A stretch of 64,000 nt of DNA. Source: Aquimonas sp046318115 (GTDB lineage Bacteria > Pseudomonadota > Gammaproteobacteria > Xanthomonadales > Xanthomonadaceae). The notes beneath the pieces are model-generated. The model was not told where the DNA came from. It made no database searches and saw only the letters and a program-made list of their open reading frames with translations. A program made the translations under genes and the position numbers. The DNA is taken from contig JBKCVA010000157.1 of assembly GCA_046318115.1 (NCBI GenBank), forward strand, positions 1 through 64,000. The letters run 5' to 3'. How positions within the stretch are numbered: the first letter of the stretch is position 1; each line of letters begins with the position of its first letter. Positions 43,396 to 51,667 of this stretch are shown in pieces.

Positions 43396-45624
43396 ATGAG
43401 ATTCCGCCTGCTCTGTCTGTTTTTTTTCTGCGGCCTTGTGGCTGTTGGGGCGTCCACGCAGGCGGCGGAGACCGCCGAGGTCCACATCCTGGCATCGGAA
43501 CTGGCGCCCTTGCGCAAGGCGCAACCCGGCGAAGAGCTTCGGGTGGTGCTGCAGTGGCGGTCGGCTGCGGCGCTGCGTGCGGGCGCTGAGCCCAAGCCCA
43601 TCGAGGTGAGACTCCGCCGGATCGAGGTGTATGCGCCGGATGCCCGGGTGCTGGAGGCGACAGCTCACGGCTATCGCGAACTTCCTCGCGATGCGCGCTT
43701 GCACTTCGTCGCCGAACCGAGTGCCGGTCAGCGGATGTCGCTGAGCTTCGATCCCGCCTCTGGTGCGGCCGAGGGTCTGTTCCTGCACGGCGGCCGCATG
43801 TTTGCCCTGGCCGGTTCCGAGCGCTCGGGCGCCCTTGTGCTGGAGGCGAGCGATATGGAGCAGCCTTTGGCGGATGGCAGCCGCCTGGAAGCCTCGTGCT
43901 CCGGCGACATGGGCGCCGCTTCGGACGCCCTGTCGAAGTCGCTGTCGCCGAGCGCGTTTCCGCTGGGCGCACGCGAAGCTTCGGTGCCGGAGGCAGCGCA
44001 GACGGCGTCGCGTCCAAGCCTTGCGCGCGCCTCGTTCGCGCCGAAGCTGGCGACGCGTCAGGTGACCCTCGCGATCGATACCGACAACGAGCTGCTGCAA
44101 AAGAAGTTCAACAACAACACCAGCAACGCGACCGCCTATGTGGCGGCACTGGTGGCGGCGATGAATGCGATCTACGAGGATGACCCGGCCCAGTATGGCC
44201 TGCAGTTGCGCCTGCTCCAGGGGACGCTGATTCTGCGTCCGTCGACCACCACGGACCCCTTCCTCAACACCGACAGCTCCGCGACCAATGCTGCCCTCAA
44301 CGAGTTCGGGGCCTGGTGGCGTGACAACCAGGCGGCCGTGCCGCGGGCGTTCGCCCTCAAGCTTTCCGGCAAGGGCGCCGATCAGAACAGTTCCTCAGGC
44401 ATTGCGTGGCTGCTCACCAGCGGCTCCTATTGCGCTGCAACGGGTTCCACCGGCGCACAGGTCTTTGGCCACTACAGCGTCACCCGTGTGTTCTGGAATC
44501 CAGGGTTCGGTGGGGCGCAGGACGCCTACGTCGTCGCGCACGAGCTGGGCCACAACCTGGGCGCACGCCACACGCACTGCGCCAACGCCACAACCGGGGC
44601 TCAGGCCTCCACGGGCACCATCGACCGTTGTTTCAGCGGGGAGTCCGGCCTGGGGTGCTACGCGGGAACGCAGGTGTGTCCAAGCGGTGCGGAATCGCCG
44701 CTGGCCCCGCAGGGCACGCTCATGTCCTACTGCCACCTCAACGGCCTGAGCTGTGGCGTGTCTACCGAGCTGCATCCGACGCACGTCACCCAGCTCAATG
44801 CGCGCCTCGCCAGCCAGCCCAGCACCTGCCTCGTGCCCATAGGCAGCAACCAGGCGCCGACGATCAATGCGCCAGCCAGCATCAGCGGCGTCGAGGACAC
44901 GGTGCTGGCCTTGACCGGCATCAGCGTCGCCGACCCTGACAGCGCCAGCCTGGCCGCGACTTTCTCGGTGCCCTCGGGCGCGCTGAATGCGACTGCGGCC
45001 GGTGGAGTCAGCGTGAGCGGCAGCGCCAGCGCGCGCGTGCTGACGGGCAGCCCCTCGGCCCTGAACAGCTTCCTGTCCGAGGGACGCCTCAGCTATGCGC
45101 CGGTCGCGAACGCCAATGGCAACGTGACGCTCGGCCTGTCGGTGACCGACACCGTTGCTGCGCCGGTCTCGCGTTCGGTGACGCTGGCCATGGCTGCGGT
45201 CAACGACGCGCCCACCCTCAACGCGCCTGCCTCGCTTTCCGTACAGGCCAGCGTGTCCTCGGCCATCAGCGGCGTCAGCTACGCCGATGTGGACTCGCCC
45301 GGCGGCGGCATTGCCGTGCAGGCAAGCTACAGCGCGGGCTCCGGCAGTTTCACTGCCAGCAGCGGCGGTGGTGTCACTGTCAGCGGCTCGGGCAGCGGCA
45401 GTCTCACCCTGTCGGGCACCCTGTCCGCCATCAACAGCTTCGTGGCGGCGACGCCGGTGCGCTTCACCGCCTCGCCCACCGGGCCGGCATCGGTCAGTCT
45501 GAGCCTGGGCATCAATGACCTGGGCAACACCGGCTCGGGCGGCGCGCTTGAAGCGACGCGCTCGATCAGCGTGTCGGTGAGCGGGCGCGAGGGCGAACTG
45601 TTCGCCAACGGCTTCGAACCCTGA
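43396..45624 (+). CDS. Secreted metzincin metalloprotease (M12B-like) with cadherin-like repeats and FANGFEP tail
   Basis: A 742-residue exported protease, signal peptide ending near STQAAE. Residues 220-480 are a reprolysin-like zinc domain: HELGHNLGARH at 382-392 is the full HExxHxxGxxH site, and GTLMSYCH supplies the Met-turn. Residues about 485-610 and 615-725 are two Ig/cadherin-like repeats (NQAPTINAPASISGVEDTVL, NDAPTLNAPASLSVQ). The C-terminus is LFANGFEP. ATG 43396 gives a clean signal peptide (MRFRLLCLFFFCGLVAVG). Probably acts outside the cell on protein substrates. A hairpin terminator follows. Confidence 0.88.
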   Translation: MRFRLLCLFFFCGLVAVGASTQAAETAEVHILASELAPLRKAQPGEELRVVLQWRSAAALRAGAEPKPIEVRLRRIEVYAPDARVLEATAHGYRELPRDARLHFVAEPSAGQRMSLSFDPASGAAEGLFLHGGRMFALAGSERSGALVLEASDMEQPLADGSRLEASCSGDMGAASDALSKSLSPSAFPLGAREASVPEAAQTASRPSLARASFAPKLATRQVTLAIDTDNELLQKKFNNNTSNATAYVAALVAAMNAIYEDDPAQYGLQLRLLQGTLILRPSTTTDPFLNTDSSATNAALNEFGAWWRDNQAAVPRAFALKLSGKGADQNSSSGIAWLLTSGSYCAATGSTGAQVFGHYSVTRVFWNPGFGGAQDAYVVAHELGHNLGARHTHCANATTGAQASTGTIDRCFSGESGLGCYAGTQVCPSGAESPLAPQGTLMSYCHLNGLSCGVSTELHPTHVTQLNARLASQPSTCLVPIGSNQAPTINAPASISGVEDTVLALTGISVADPDSASLAATFSVPSGALNATAAGGVSVSGSASARVLTGSPSALNSFLSEGRLSYAPVANANGNVTLGLSVTDTVAAPVSRSVTLAMAAVNDAPTLNAPASLSVQASVSSAISGVSYADVDSPGGGIAVQASYSAGSGSFTASSGGGVTVSGSGSGSLTLSGTLSAINSFVAATPVRFTASPTGPASVSLSLGINDLGNTGSGGALEATRSISVSVSGREGELFANGFEP

Positions 45625-45649
45625 ACGCCAACGCACCTGTGTGACCTTC

Positions 45650-45670
45650 GGCGGGTCGTCACGACCCGCC
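45650..45670. terminator. Hairpin terminator after the metalloprotease gene
   Basis: Nine-bp perfect GC stem (45650-45658 / 45662-45670) with a 3-nt loop, 25 bp after the stop. Followed by CTTCAC, not a strong U-run. Confidence 0.55.
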
Positions 45671-45708
45671 CTTCACCTATGCTTGCGCGCCCTCACGCGT
45701 CCACCTGT

Positions 45709-47964
45709 ATGCGCTTTTTTCTTGCCGCCTCCTTTGCCGCCGCGCTGGGCGCGGGCGTTCTGTTGCAGGCGCTGTCCTTGCCTGTGACCGCAGCGGAGGG
45801 CATCCGGCTCGACGGTCGACTGGACGAGCCCGAGTGGGCGCAGGCCCTGCGTATCGACGACTTCCGCACCGTGCAGCCGCTGACCCGCGAGCAGCCGCCG
45901 GTGCGCACCGAGGTGCGCCTGCTCTCGCGTGATGACGGCCTGTACTTCGGCATCCACGCCGAGCAGCCGCCGGAGTTCGCGCGCACCCGCCATCCGACCC
46001 GCCGCGATGCGCAGGCGCGCGCCGATCGCATCAATCTGATGATCGATTTCGAAGGCGAGGGCAGCACCGCCTACGAGTTCACCGTCAGCATCAGCGGCGG
46101 CATCCAGGACGCCATCATCACCGGCCAGAACGGCTACAAGTACGACTGGGACGGCGTCTGGGAGCAGGCCGTCGCCGAGGACGCCGACGGCTGGAGCGTC
46201 GAGGTGCGCCTGCCCTGGGGCATCGCTCCGCTGGGCCGCATCGAGGACGGCCGCACCACCATCGGCGTCTACCTCTCGCGGGTCATCGAGCAGCGCGGCC
46301 TGCGCTTCTCGCATCCGCACTACGATTTCGAGAATCCGACCTTCGTCGCCGACATGGCGAAGTTCGAGATCGAAGCGCGCAGCGATCTGCGCCTCGACGT
46401 GGTGCCCTATGTCGCAGTGGCGAACGATCGCCTGCTGCGCAGCACCGACACCCGCGCCGGTGCCGACCTCTACCTCGCGCGCGGCGCGCATCGGCTGAAC
46501 GCCGCGCTGGCGCCGGACTTCGGCCAGGTCGAGAGCGACGCGCTGGTGGTCGACTTCAGCGCGCTGGAGGTTTTCTTCAGCGAGAAGCGGCCTTTCTTCA
46601 CCGAGAACCAGGCGCTGTTCGATGTGCCGCTCGGCAACCAGGCACTGCTCATCAACACGCGTCGGATCGGCGGGCGACCGGATGCAGGGCCCGAGGGCAT
46701 CAGCGACGTCGACGGCGCGATCAAGTACACCGGCGCCTTCGGCGCCTTCGACATCGGCACCCTGCTCGCCACCGAGGCCGATCCGGTCGATGCGCGCGGC
46801 CGCGACTTCCGCGTCCTGCGCGGCCGCTGGCGTACCGCCAGCGGCGAGTACGGCGTCACCGTCACCGAGACCCTCAGACCCACGCTGGACCGCGAGGCGC
46901 GCGTCGGCGTGGTCGATGCGCTCTGGCGCCCGCTCGAAGGCCTGCAGCTGCGCGGCGCGGTCGGCGAGAGCCGGATCGACGATGCGGGGCAGGATGATCC
47001 CGACGGGCGCCTGCTGTGGCTGCGCATGGACCATGCGGTGAGCCCGAACTTCCGCCAGGAGTACGAGCTGGGCCGCTACGGCCGCGACCTGCAGGTGAAT
47101 GATCTCGGCTTCCTGCAGCGCGCGGACATGAGCCTGCTGCGCGCCGAGTACACCTGGTATCGGCGCGCCTGGGCTGCCGAGTCCAGCGTGCGCGACTCAT
47201 CGTGGGAGACTGAGCTGCTGTGGCAGCGCAACGGCGCCGGCGAGCGCATCTACGGCGGCTGGGAGCTGGGACACAGCTGGGCTTTCCGCAACGCCGCCGA
47301 GCTGACCGCCTACGCACTGCTGCGTACGCCCTACACCGATGACCGCGTGCTGCGCGGCAATGGCGACGTGCGCCTGCCGGCACAGCATCTTGCGGGCGTC
47401 TACTTCGCCAGCCCGCGCATGGGCAGGTGGCGCTTCGAGACCGACCTCGGCGTGGAGCAGGAAGGGCTCTCCGGCTGGGCGCGCTTCATCGAGTTCACAC
47501 CGACCTGGTTCCTCGGCGAGCGCTTCAGCACGGCGCTGGGGGTGTACCTCACCGACAGCAGCGACTGGCTGATCTGGGACAGCGGTGACCGCCTTGGACG
47601 CTACGCACGGCGGCAGGCGGAGTTCGACTGGACGCTCGAGTGGTTCCCGGCGGCAGGCCACGAAGTACGGCTGCGCGCCCAGTACGTGGGCCTGCGCGCG
47701 CAGGCGCTGGCGGGCTATGCGGTGCAGTCGGGCGCACTGTTCGACGCCGCCGCGCCCTCGGACTTCAGCCTTGGCACCTTGGCGGCGCAACTGCGCTACC
47801 GCTACGAGTTCGCCCCGCAGCGCGAGTTCTACCTGGTGCTGAGCCGCGGCGGCGAGTACTTCGGCGAGGACGAGGACGCGGAAGGGCTTGGTCGACTCTT
47901 CGACCGCAGTCGCGCGAACGAAACCGCCAACCAGATCCTGGCCAAGCTGCGCTGGGGCTTCTGA
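45709..47964 (+). CDS. DUF5916 protein with CBM9-like N-terminus, outer-membrane barrel type
   Basis: A 751-residue exported protein from ATG 45709 (MRFFLAASFAAALGAG); ATG 45679 is possible but sits just after the terminator. Residues 25-215 are a CBM9-like domain (IRLDGRLDEPEWAQA, VRTEVRLLSRDDGLYFGI, WEQAVAEDADGWSVEVRLPW). Residues 230-751 match the DUF5916 region (NAALAPDFGQVESDALVVDFSALEVFF, KRPFFTENQALF) and are rich in amphipathic strands ending in Phe (AKLRWGF), as in outer-membrane barrels. Function unknown; possibly binds or transports a carbohydrate. Confidence 0.82.
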   Translation: MRFFLAASFAAALGAGVLLQALSLPVTAAEGIRLDGRLDEPEWAQALRIDDFRTVQPLTREQPPVRTEVRLLSRDDGLYFGIHAEQPPEFARTRHPTRRDAQARADRINLMIDFEGEGSTAYEFTVSISGGIQDAIITGQNGYKYDWDGVWEQAVAEDADGWSVEVRLPWGIAPLGRIEDGRTTIGVYLSRVIEQRGLRFSHPHYDFENPTFVADMAKFEIEARSDLRLDVVPYVAVANDRLLRSTDTRAGADLYLARGAHRLNAALAPDFGQVESDALVVDFSALEVFFSEKRPFFTENQALFDVPLGNQALLINTRRIGGRPDAGPEGISDVDGAIKYTGAFGAFDIGTLLATEADPVDARGRDFRVLRGRWRTASGEYGVTVTETLRPTLDREARVGVVDALWRPLEGLQLRGAVGESRIDDAGQDDPDGRLLWLRMDHAVSPNFRQEYELGRYGRDLQVNDLGFLQRADMSLLRAEYTWYRRAWAAESSVRDSSWETELLWQRNGAGERIYGGWELGHSWAFRNAAELTAYALLRTPYTDDRVLRGNGDVRLPAQHLAGVYFASPRMGRWRFETDLGVEQEGLSGWARFIEFTPTWFLGERFSTALGVYLTDSSDWLIWDSGDRLGRYARRQAEFDWTLEWFPAAGHEVRLRAQYVGLRAQALAGYAVQSGALFDAAAPSDFSLGTLAAQLRYRYEFAPQREFYLVLSRGGEYFGEDEDAEGLGRLFDRSRANETANQILAKLRWGF

Positions 47965-48094
47965 CGGCCGTGAGCGGCGCCAGGCCGACTGCACCTGTAC
48001 CCGCTTCTCACGCTATGCTCTGCGGTTGCCGGGCGGGGTCCCGGCGGGCCGGCCCGCAACGGTGTGGGTCGCGCACTCATCACAGGGGTCAACT

Positions 48095-48706
48095 ATGGAG
48101 CGTCGCGGCTTTCTTCGGTCTGCCACTTATCTGGCGGGCGCTTCGTGTCTCCCGATTGCGGCGTCTAGCCTCGCTTCGGGGTCTTCCGCGCGCTGGCAGC
48201 TTCTGTGGGTGTCGGAACCCACGGCCGGTCGCGCATGGCGACCCGTCGAGCAGATGTGCGGCGCGCAGTGCGCGGACGAGGCGCTCGCGGTGACTCTGGA
48301 TGCGCTGCATCCAGCCGACGGCGGCGCCGTGATACGCGATTTCGGTCTGCATGCGGTCTTCGATCTTGCGGACGGCACCAGCGCGCGTTTTATCGCCTGG
48401 CAAGTGGGCGGCAGTGGCTTTCTGCGCACCGAGTCCGCAGGAACGCGCTTCATGGCTGGCCGGGCGAGCCTGCGCCGCCTCGAGGTCGAGTACCTGTGGG
48501 ATGGCATCGACCGTACCGAGGCGCTCGGTCTGGCAGGCGCTGACACCGCGCTGCTGAGCCCGGGCCACTACCTGCTGGTGGGGCCGCGTGCGGATGGAGC
48601 CCCCGCCGACATACGTGGCTGGACCCACAGCGGAGATGCCTCGCGCCCCTTGGGTGGTGCAGTCGATGTGGATGTCCTGGCCTTCCGCGTGGAATCTCCG
48701 GCCTGA
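48095..48706 (+). CDS. Twin-arginine-signal secreted protein next to the tail-collar module
   Basis: A 203-residue protein with a Tat-type leader (ERRGFLRSATYLAGASCLPIA). The body has no domain I recognise; it is a beta-rich sequence with TESAGTRFMAGRASLRRLEVEYLWDG. A ribosome site (AGGGG) lies about 8 nt before ATG 48095. It is 17 bp upstream of the DUF6916 gene and on the same strand, so it is probably part of the tail-collar module. Confidence 0.6.
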   Translation: MERRGFLRSATYLAGASCLPIAASSLASGSSARWQLLWVSEPTAGRAWRPVEQMCGAQCADEALAVTLDALHPADGGAVIRDFGLHAVFDLADGTSARFIAWQVGGSGFLRTESAGTRFMAGRASLRRLEVEYLWDGIDRTEALGLAGADTALLSPGHYLLVGPRADGAPADIRGWTHSGDASRPLGGAVDVDVLAFRVESPA

Positions 48707-48723
48707 GGCGCCCGGAGAATGCC

Positions 48724-49014
48724 ATGGACCTGTTGAGCCTGCAGCACTTCGCCGGCTGCCTCAACGAGACCTTCAAGGCCAGCTTCGGCGATGGCTCTTT
48801 GGAGTTCGTCTTGGTTGAGGCTTCGCCCTTGCCGCAGCGTCGACCGGGCGCCTTGCGCGAGCCGTTCGCACTGCTGTTTCTCAACACCTCGGCCGTGCTG
48901 TTTCCGCAGCAGATCTACCAGATGCACCACCCACGCCTGGGGGAGCTGGGGATCTTCGTTACTCCGATCGCGCAGAATCGTGATGGGTTCGTCTATCAGG
49001 CGATCTTCAATTGA
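48724..49014 (+). CDS. DUF6916 family protein
   Basis: A 96-residue protein, MDLLSLQHFAGCLNETFKASF, with LEFVLVEASPLP, EPFALLFLN and FPQQIYQMHHPRLGELGIFVTPI, the layout of small DUF6916 proteins found beside microcystin-dependent (tail-collar) genes. The fold is predicted beta. Function unknown. Convergent with the GNAT gene, 64 bp between stops. Confidence 0.7.
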   Translation: MDLLSLQHFAGCLNETFKASFGDGSLEFVLVEASPLPQRRPGALREPFALLFLNTSAVLFPQQIYQMHHPRLGELGIFVTPIAQNRDGFVYQAIFN

Positions 49015-49078
49015 CGGGGCGCAGGGCCAAGCGCGTGTTGAAGCGCGCTGAGGCTCGTGCCGCCGCGCTGCAAGTGGC

Positions 49079-49609
49079 CTAGCCCGCTGGCGCAACTGCG
49101 CTGGGTTCCCAGCGCATCTGCCAGTGCATGCCCGCATCCGCGACCACCTCGAACCCCAGGCGACGATACAGCCGCAGCGCTGGCAGGTTGTGCTTCAGCA
49201 CATGCAGGCCCAGGGTGGCGCCGCGGCTCGTGGCGCGGCTTTGGCTTTGTCGGATCAGTGCGCTGCCGATGCCCTGATTCTGCCAGCCTGGGAACAGTGC
49301 TATGTCGACTACCAGGTGTTCGCTACCGCCCTCAAGCACGTAGTAGCGGCCGATCGGGGCCGGCGCCTCCGCAGCGAGAATCGCCAGGAAGCTTGCTTCG
49401 CTGTAGTGCTTCTCAAAGTGCACACGCTGCAACGTGAACTGCTGATCCAGAAAGCTGCGCTTGGCGGCGTCCGGCCACGGAACGGCCGCCATTTCCGCGC
49501 TGCGGGTCGAGGCGTAGAGCTCGTGCAGCCACGCCTCGTCCGTCGGTGCCAGCGGTCGAAGCGTGACGCCTCGCTTCGGGGGCGATTGCAAGCACGAAGG
49601 TTCCAGCAC
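49079..49609 (-). CDS. GNAT N-acetyltransferase of the tail-collar module
   Basis: A 176-residue acetyltransferase. GTG 49609 is chosen because GAGG precedes it at proper spacing within the end of the upstream collar gene. Motif A is LFPGWQNQGIGSALIRQ (acetyl-CoA loop QGIGSA), with GLHVLKHNLPALRLYRRLGFEVV as motif B. Substrate unknown. Last of four co-directional minus-strand genes, 8 bp after the collar gene, so it may modify a component of the module (inference). Confidence 0.82.
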   Translation of the reverse strand: MLEPSCLQSPPKRGVTLRPLAPTDEAWLHELYASTRSAEMAAVPWPDAAKRSFLDQQFTLQRVHFEKHYSEASFLAILAAEAPAPIGRYYVLEGGSEHLVVDIALFPGWQNQGIGSALIRQSQSRATSRGATLGLHVLKHNLPALRLYRRLGFEVVADAGMHWQMRWEPSAVAPAG

Positions 49610-49617
49610 GCACAGCC

Positions 49618-50160
49618 TCAGGGGAAGGAGGGGTAGATCCCCTGCAGCGCAATGCAGAAGTTCACGCCCAGGTACGGCTGTTGGTTCTGATGAGCCTGGC
49701 CACCGCCCTGACTCGGCGAGAGCATGTTCGGGGCGAACTGGGTGTTCGGCGATCCGGCCGGCAGGAACGATGTTGCGGTGCCCTCTGAGGACACCGACAA
49801 CGCATTGTTGGACGACGGCGAGCTGGCGCGCTTGGCGGTGTCGTTCTGCGCGTACAGCACGACCGCGTGACTGTGCTGCGGGATCTGGTTGCTCGTGAGG
49901 GTCACGGTGTTCGCGCCGAAGCTCTGTCCGAGTGTGCGTGGCGACAGCCCCGGGCCGTTGCCCTGCTGGCAGCCGGCGCGGCCGGCGAAGTTGGGCAGCT
50001 GGAACGTGGTCTGGCCGTTGCCTCCGTAGATGGTGCCGATCAATGAGAACAGCGCGGTGTTCTGCGAGATCGGCAGGGTGGCGCCGTTGGCGAATGCCCA
50101 ACTGCGCGGGTTGAAGTTGAAGCCGAACAGCTGGATTTCGCCAATGAAGGGCTGAGTCAT
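49618..50160 (-). CDS. Phage tail-collar (microcystin-dependent-like) protein 3
   Basis: A 180-residue protein with the tail-collar fold: FIGEIQLFGFNFNPRSWAFANG, LPISQNTALFSLIGTIYGGNG, then FQLPNFAGR, and the family end VNFCIALQGIYPS. Collar domains form trimeric tips of phage tail fibres; in free-standing bacterial members the role is unknown. No signal peptide. Followed at once by the GNAT gene. The middle (residues 75-150) is the least like its two siblings. Confidence 0.88.
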   Translation of the reverse strand: MTQPFIGEIQLFGFNFNPRSWAFANGATLPISQNTALFSLIGTIYGGNGQTTFQLPNFAGRAGCQQGNGPGLSPRTLGQSFGANTVTLTSNQIPQHSHAVVLYAQNDTAKRASSPSSNNALSVSSEGTATSFLPAGSPNTQFAPNMLSPSQGGGQAHQNQQPYLGVNFCIALQGIYPSFP

Positions 50161-50248
50161 GTACTGGTTCCTCCGATGAGGTGCCGCGCGATGGCTGCGC
50201 CTGCGCCCGCGTGGCGCTGTGGAATGTCGATGCGTGCGTGCGTGCCGC

Positions 50249-50785
50249 TCATGCCTGCGACGGGAAGATGCCTTGGGTGGCGATGCAGTACTGCACCGTC
50301 AGCGTCGGCATGCAGTTCTCGTGCGGCTGACTGCCGCCGGCCAAGGTCACCGCGTTGGCGGCCTGGCTGAAGGGTGTGCCGCCGGAGGTGTCGGTGACGT
50401 ACATGGTCTGGTTGGCGACCGCGCCTGGGATCACTCCCGTGCCCGGCGTCCCGGTCGTCGCTGCGGCCGTCGTTGCGATCGCGGTGTGCGTATGCGCCGG
50501 CATTTGGGTCGGCAGCACGGTCACGGTCTCGGTGCCGGCGCGCTGACCGATGACGTAGTTGCTCAGGCCAGGCCCCGTGCCCTGGTGGATCGGCAGGCGG
50601 CCGCGCAGATCGGGCACCGCGAACGTGGTCTGGCCGTCGCCGCCGTAGGTGGTTCCGATCAGGGCGAACAGCACGTCATACTCGGAAATCGGCAGCAGGC
50701 TGCCGTCGCAGGCCTGCCAGCCGTTAGGCGCGCCGCGCGTGCCGAAACCGAACATGCGGATTTCGCCGATGTAGGGTGTACTCAT
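50249..50785 (-). CDS. Phage tail-collar (microcystin-dependent-like) protein 2
   Basis: A 178-residue protein with YIGEIRMFGFG, WQACDGSLLPISEYDVLFALIGTTYGGDG, TTFAVPDLRGRLPIHQG and the terminal YCIATQGIFPSQA. It has the most canonical collar sequence of the three (PDLRGR). Gaps of 88 bp and 73 bp separate it from its neighbours, so each gene could have its own ribosome site but share one transcript. Confidence 0.9.
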   Translation of the reverse strand: MSTPYIGEIRMFGFGTRGAPNGWQACDGSLLPISEYDVLFALIGTTYGGDGQTTFAVPDLRGRLPIHQGTGPGLSNYVIGQRAGTETVTVLPTQMPAHTHTAIATTAAATTGTPGTGVIPGAVANQTMYVTDTSGGTPFSQAANAVTLAGGSQPHENCMPTLTVQYCIATQGIFPSQA

Positions 50786-50858
50786 GTGTCATTGCTCCGG
50801 AGGTTGGGTGGATCGCGCGACATCGCGCGGGTCCTATGCTCGGAATATGCGAGCGGCG

Positions 50859-51389
50859 TCAATTGCGCGAGGGGAAGATGCCGCTCAGCGCGATGCAGAA
50901 GTTGATGACGCTGTAAGGCTGCAGGTTCGGGTGTGGCTGGTTGCCGCCGGAGGCTCCGATCGTGGTGGAGTTCAACGGAACTGCCGGCCCGTTCGACGGC
51001 GCAAACAGCGGCACACCGCTGCTGGCGTAGATCGCGTTGTTGGGGTTCCGGGTGCTGCCGTCGTTGGACGTGGCATTGAGTTGGTGGCTGTGGGCAGGCA
51101 GGTTGGTGCTCAGCAGGGTCACGTTCTCGACACCGGAGGCCTGGCCGATCTGGACCGAAGGCGGCTGCCAGCTCGGGTCCACAGACGACGCGTAGCCAAC
51201 CGGCGTGCGGCTGCGCAAGTCCGGCAGGGCGAAGTTGGTGGTGCCGTTGCCCCCGTACTGCGTTCCGAGGAGTGAGAACAGGGCCTGGTTCTGGTTGATC
51301 GGCAGCAGTTGGCCGTTTGCCAGCGCCCAGAAGTTGGGCGCGAAGTTGAAGCCGGCCATCATGATCTGGCCGATGAAGAATTCGCTCAT
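50859..51389 (-). CDS. Phage tail-collar (microcystin-dependent-like) protein 1
   Basis: A 176-residue protein from ATG 51389 (MSEFFIGQIMMAGFNF), with GGGGA-type ribosome site before it. Motifs: LPINQNQALFSLLGTQYGGNG, FALPDLRSRTPVG, and the end INFCIALSGIFPSRN. First of three tandem collar genes on the minus strand. Divergent from the giant Calx-beta protein gene, with 278 bp between starts. Confidence 0.9.
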   Translation of the reverse strand: MSEFFIGQIMMAGFNFAPNFWALANGQLLPINQNQALFSLLGTQYGGNGTTNFALPDLRSRTPVGYASSVDPSWQPPSVQIGQASGVENVTLLSTNLPAHSHQLNATSNDGSTRNPNNAIYASSGVPLFAPSNGPAVPLNSTTIGASGGNQPHPNLQPYSVINFCIALSGIFPSRN

Positions 51390-51667
51390 CGTGATTCCCC
51401 ATTGGATGGTGAGCGCGCAGCCTCGTTGCGTCGCGCCGACGTACTCTGAACCCCATTGGCCGGGGCGACAAGGCCCGGCGGTGCCGTATGGCGTTATCCG
51501 GTCTCGTCGGGGGCTTCCGCCCGGAGCTGAACGCTGTTCCAATGGCGAGGAAGTGTCGGGGAGCGGGTGGCATGTAGCCGCCCCGCCCGGCGCTGTGTTG
51601 CGCAAGGCGGCCGCAGGGGGCTCGCCGGCAGCCCGTGTCCGACGGGCGATTTCAGGGGAACATTGTC

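Noticed and set aside
48095..51389. Prophage remnant
   Set aside because: Only collar-domain genes of phage type are present; flanks are ordinary chromosomal genes with no integrase or structural genes.
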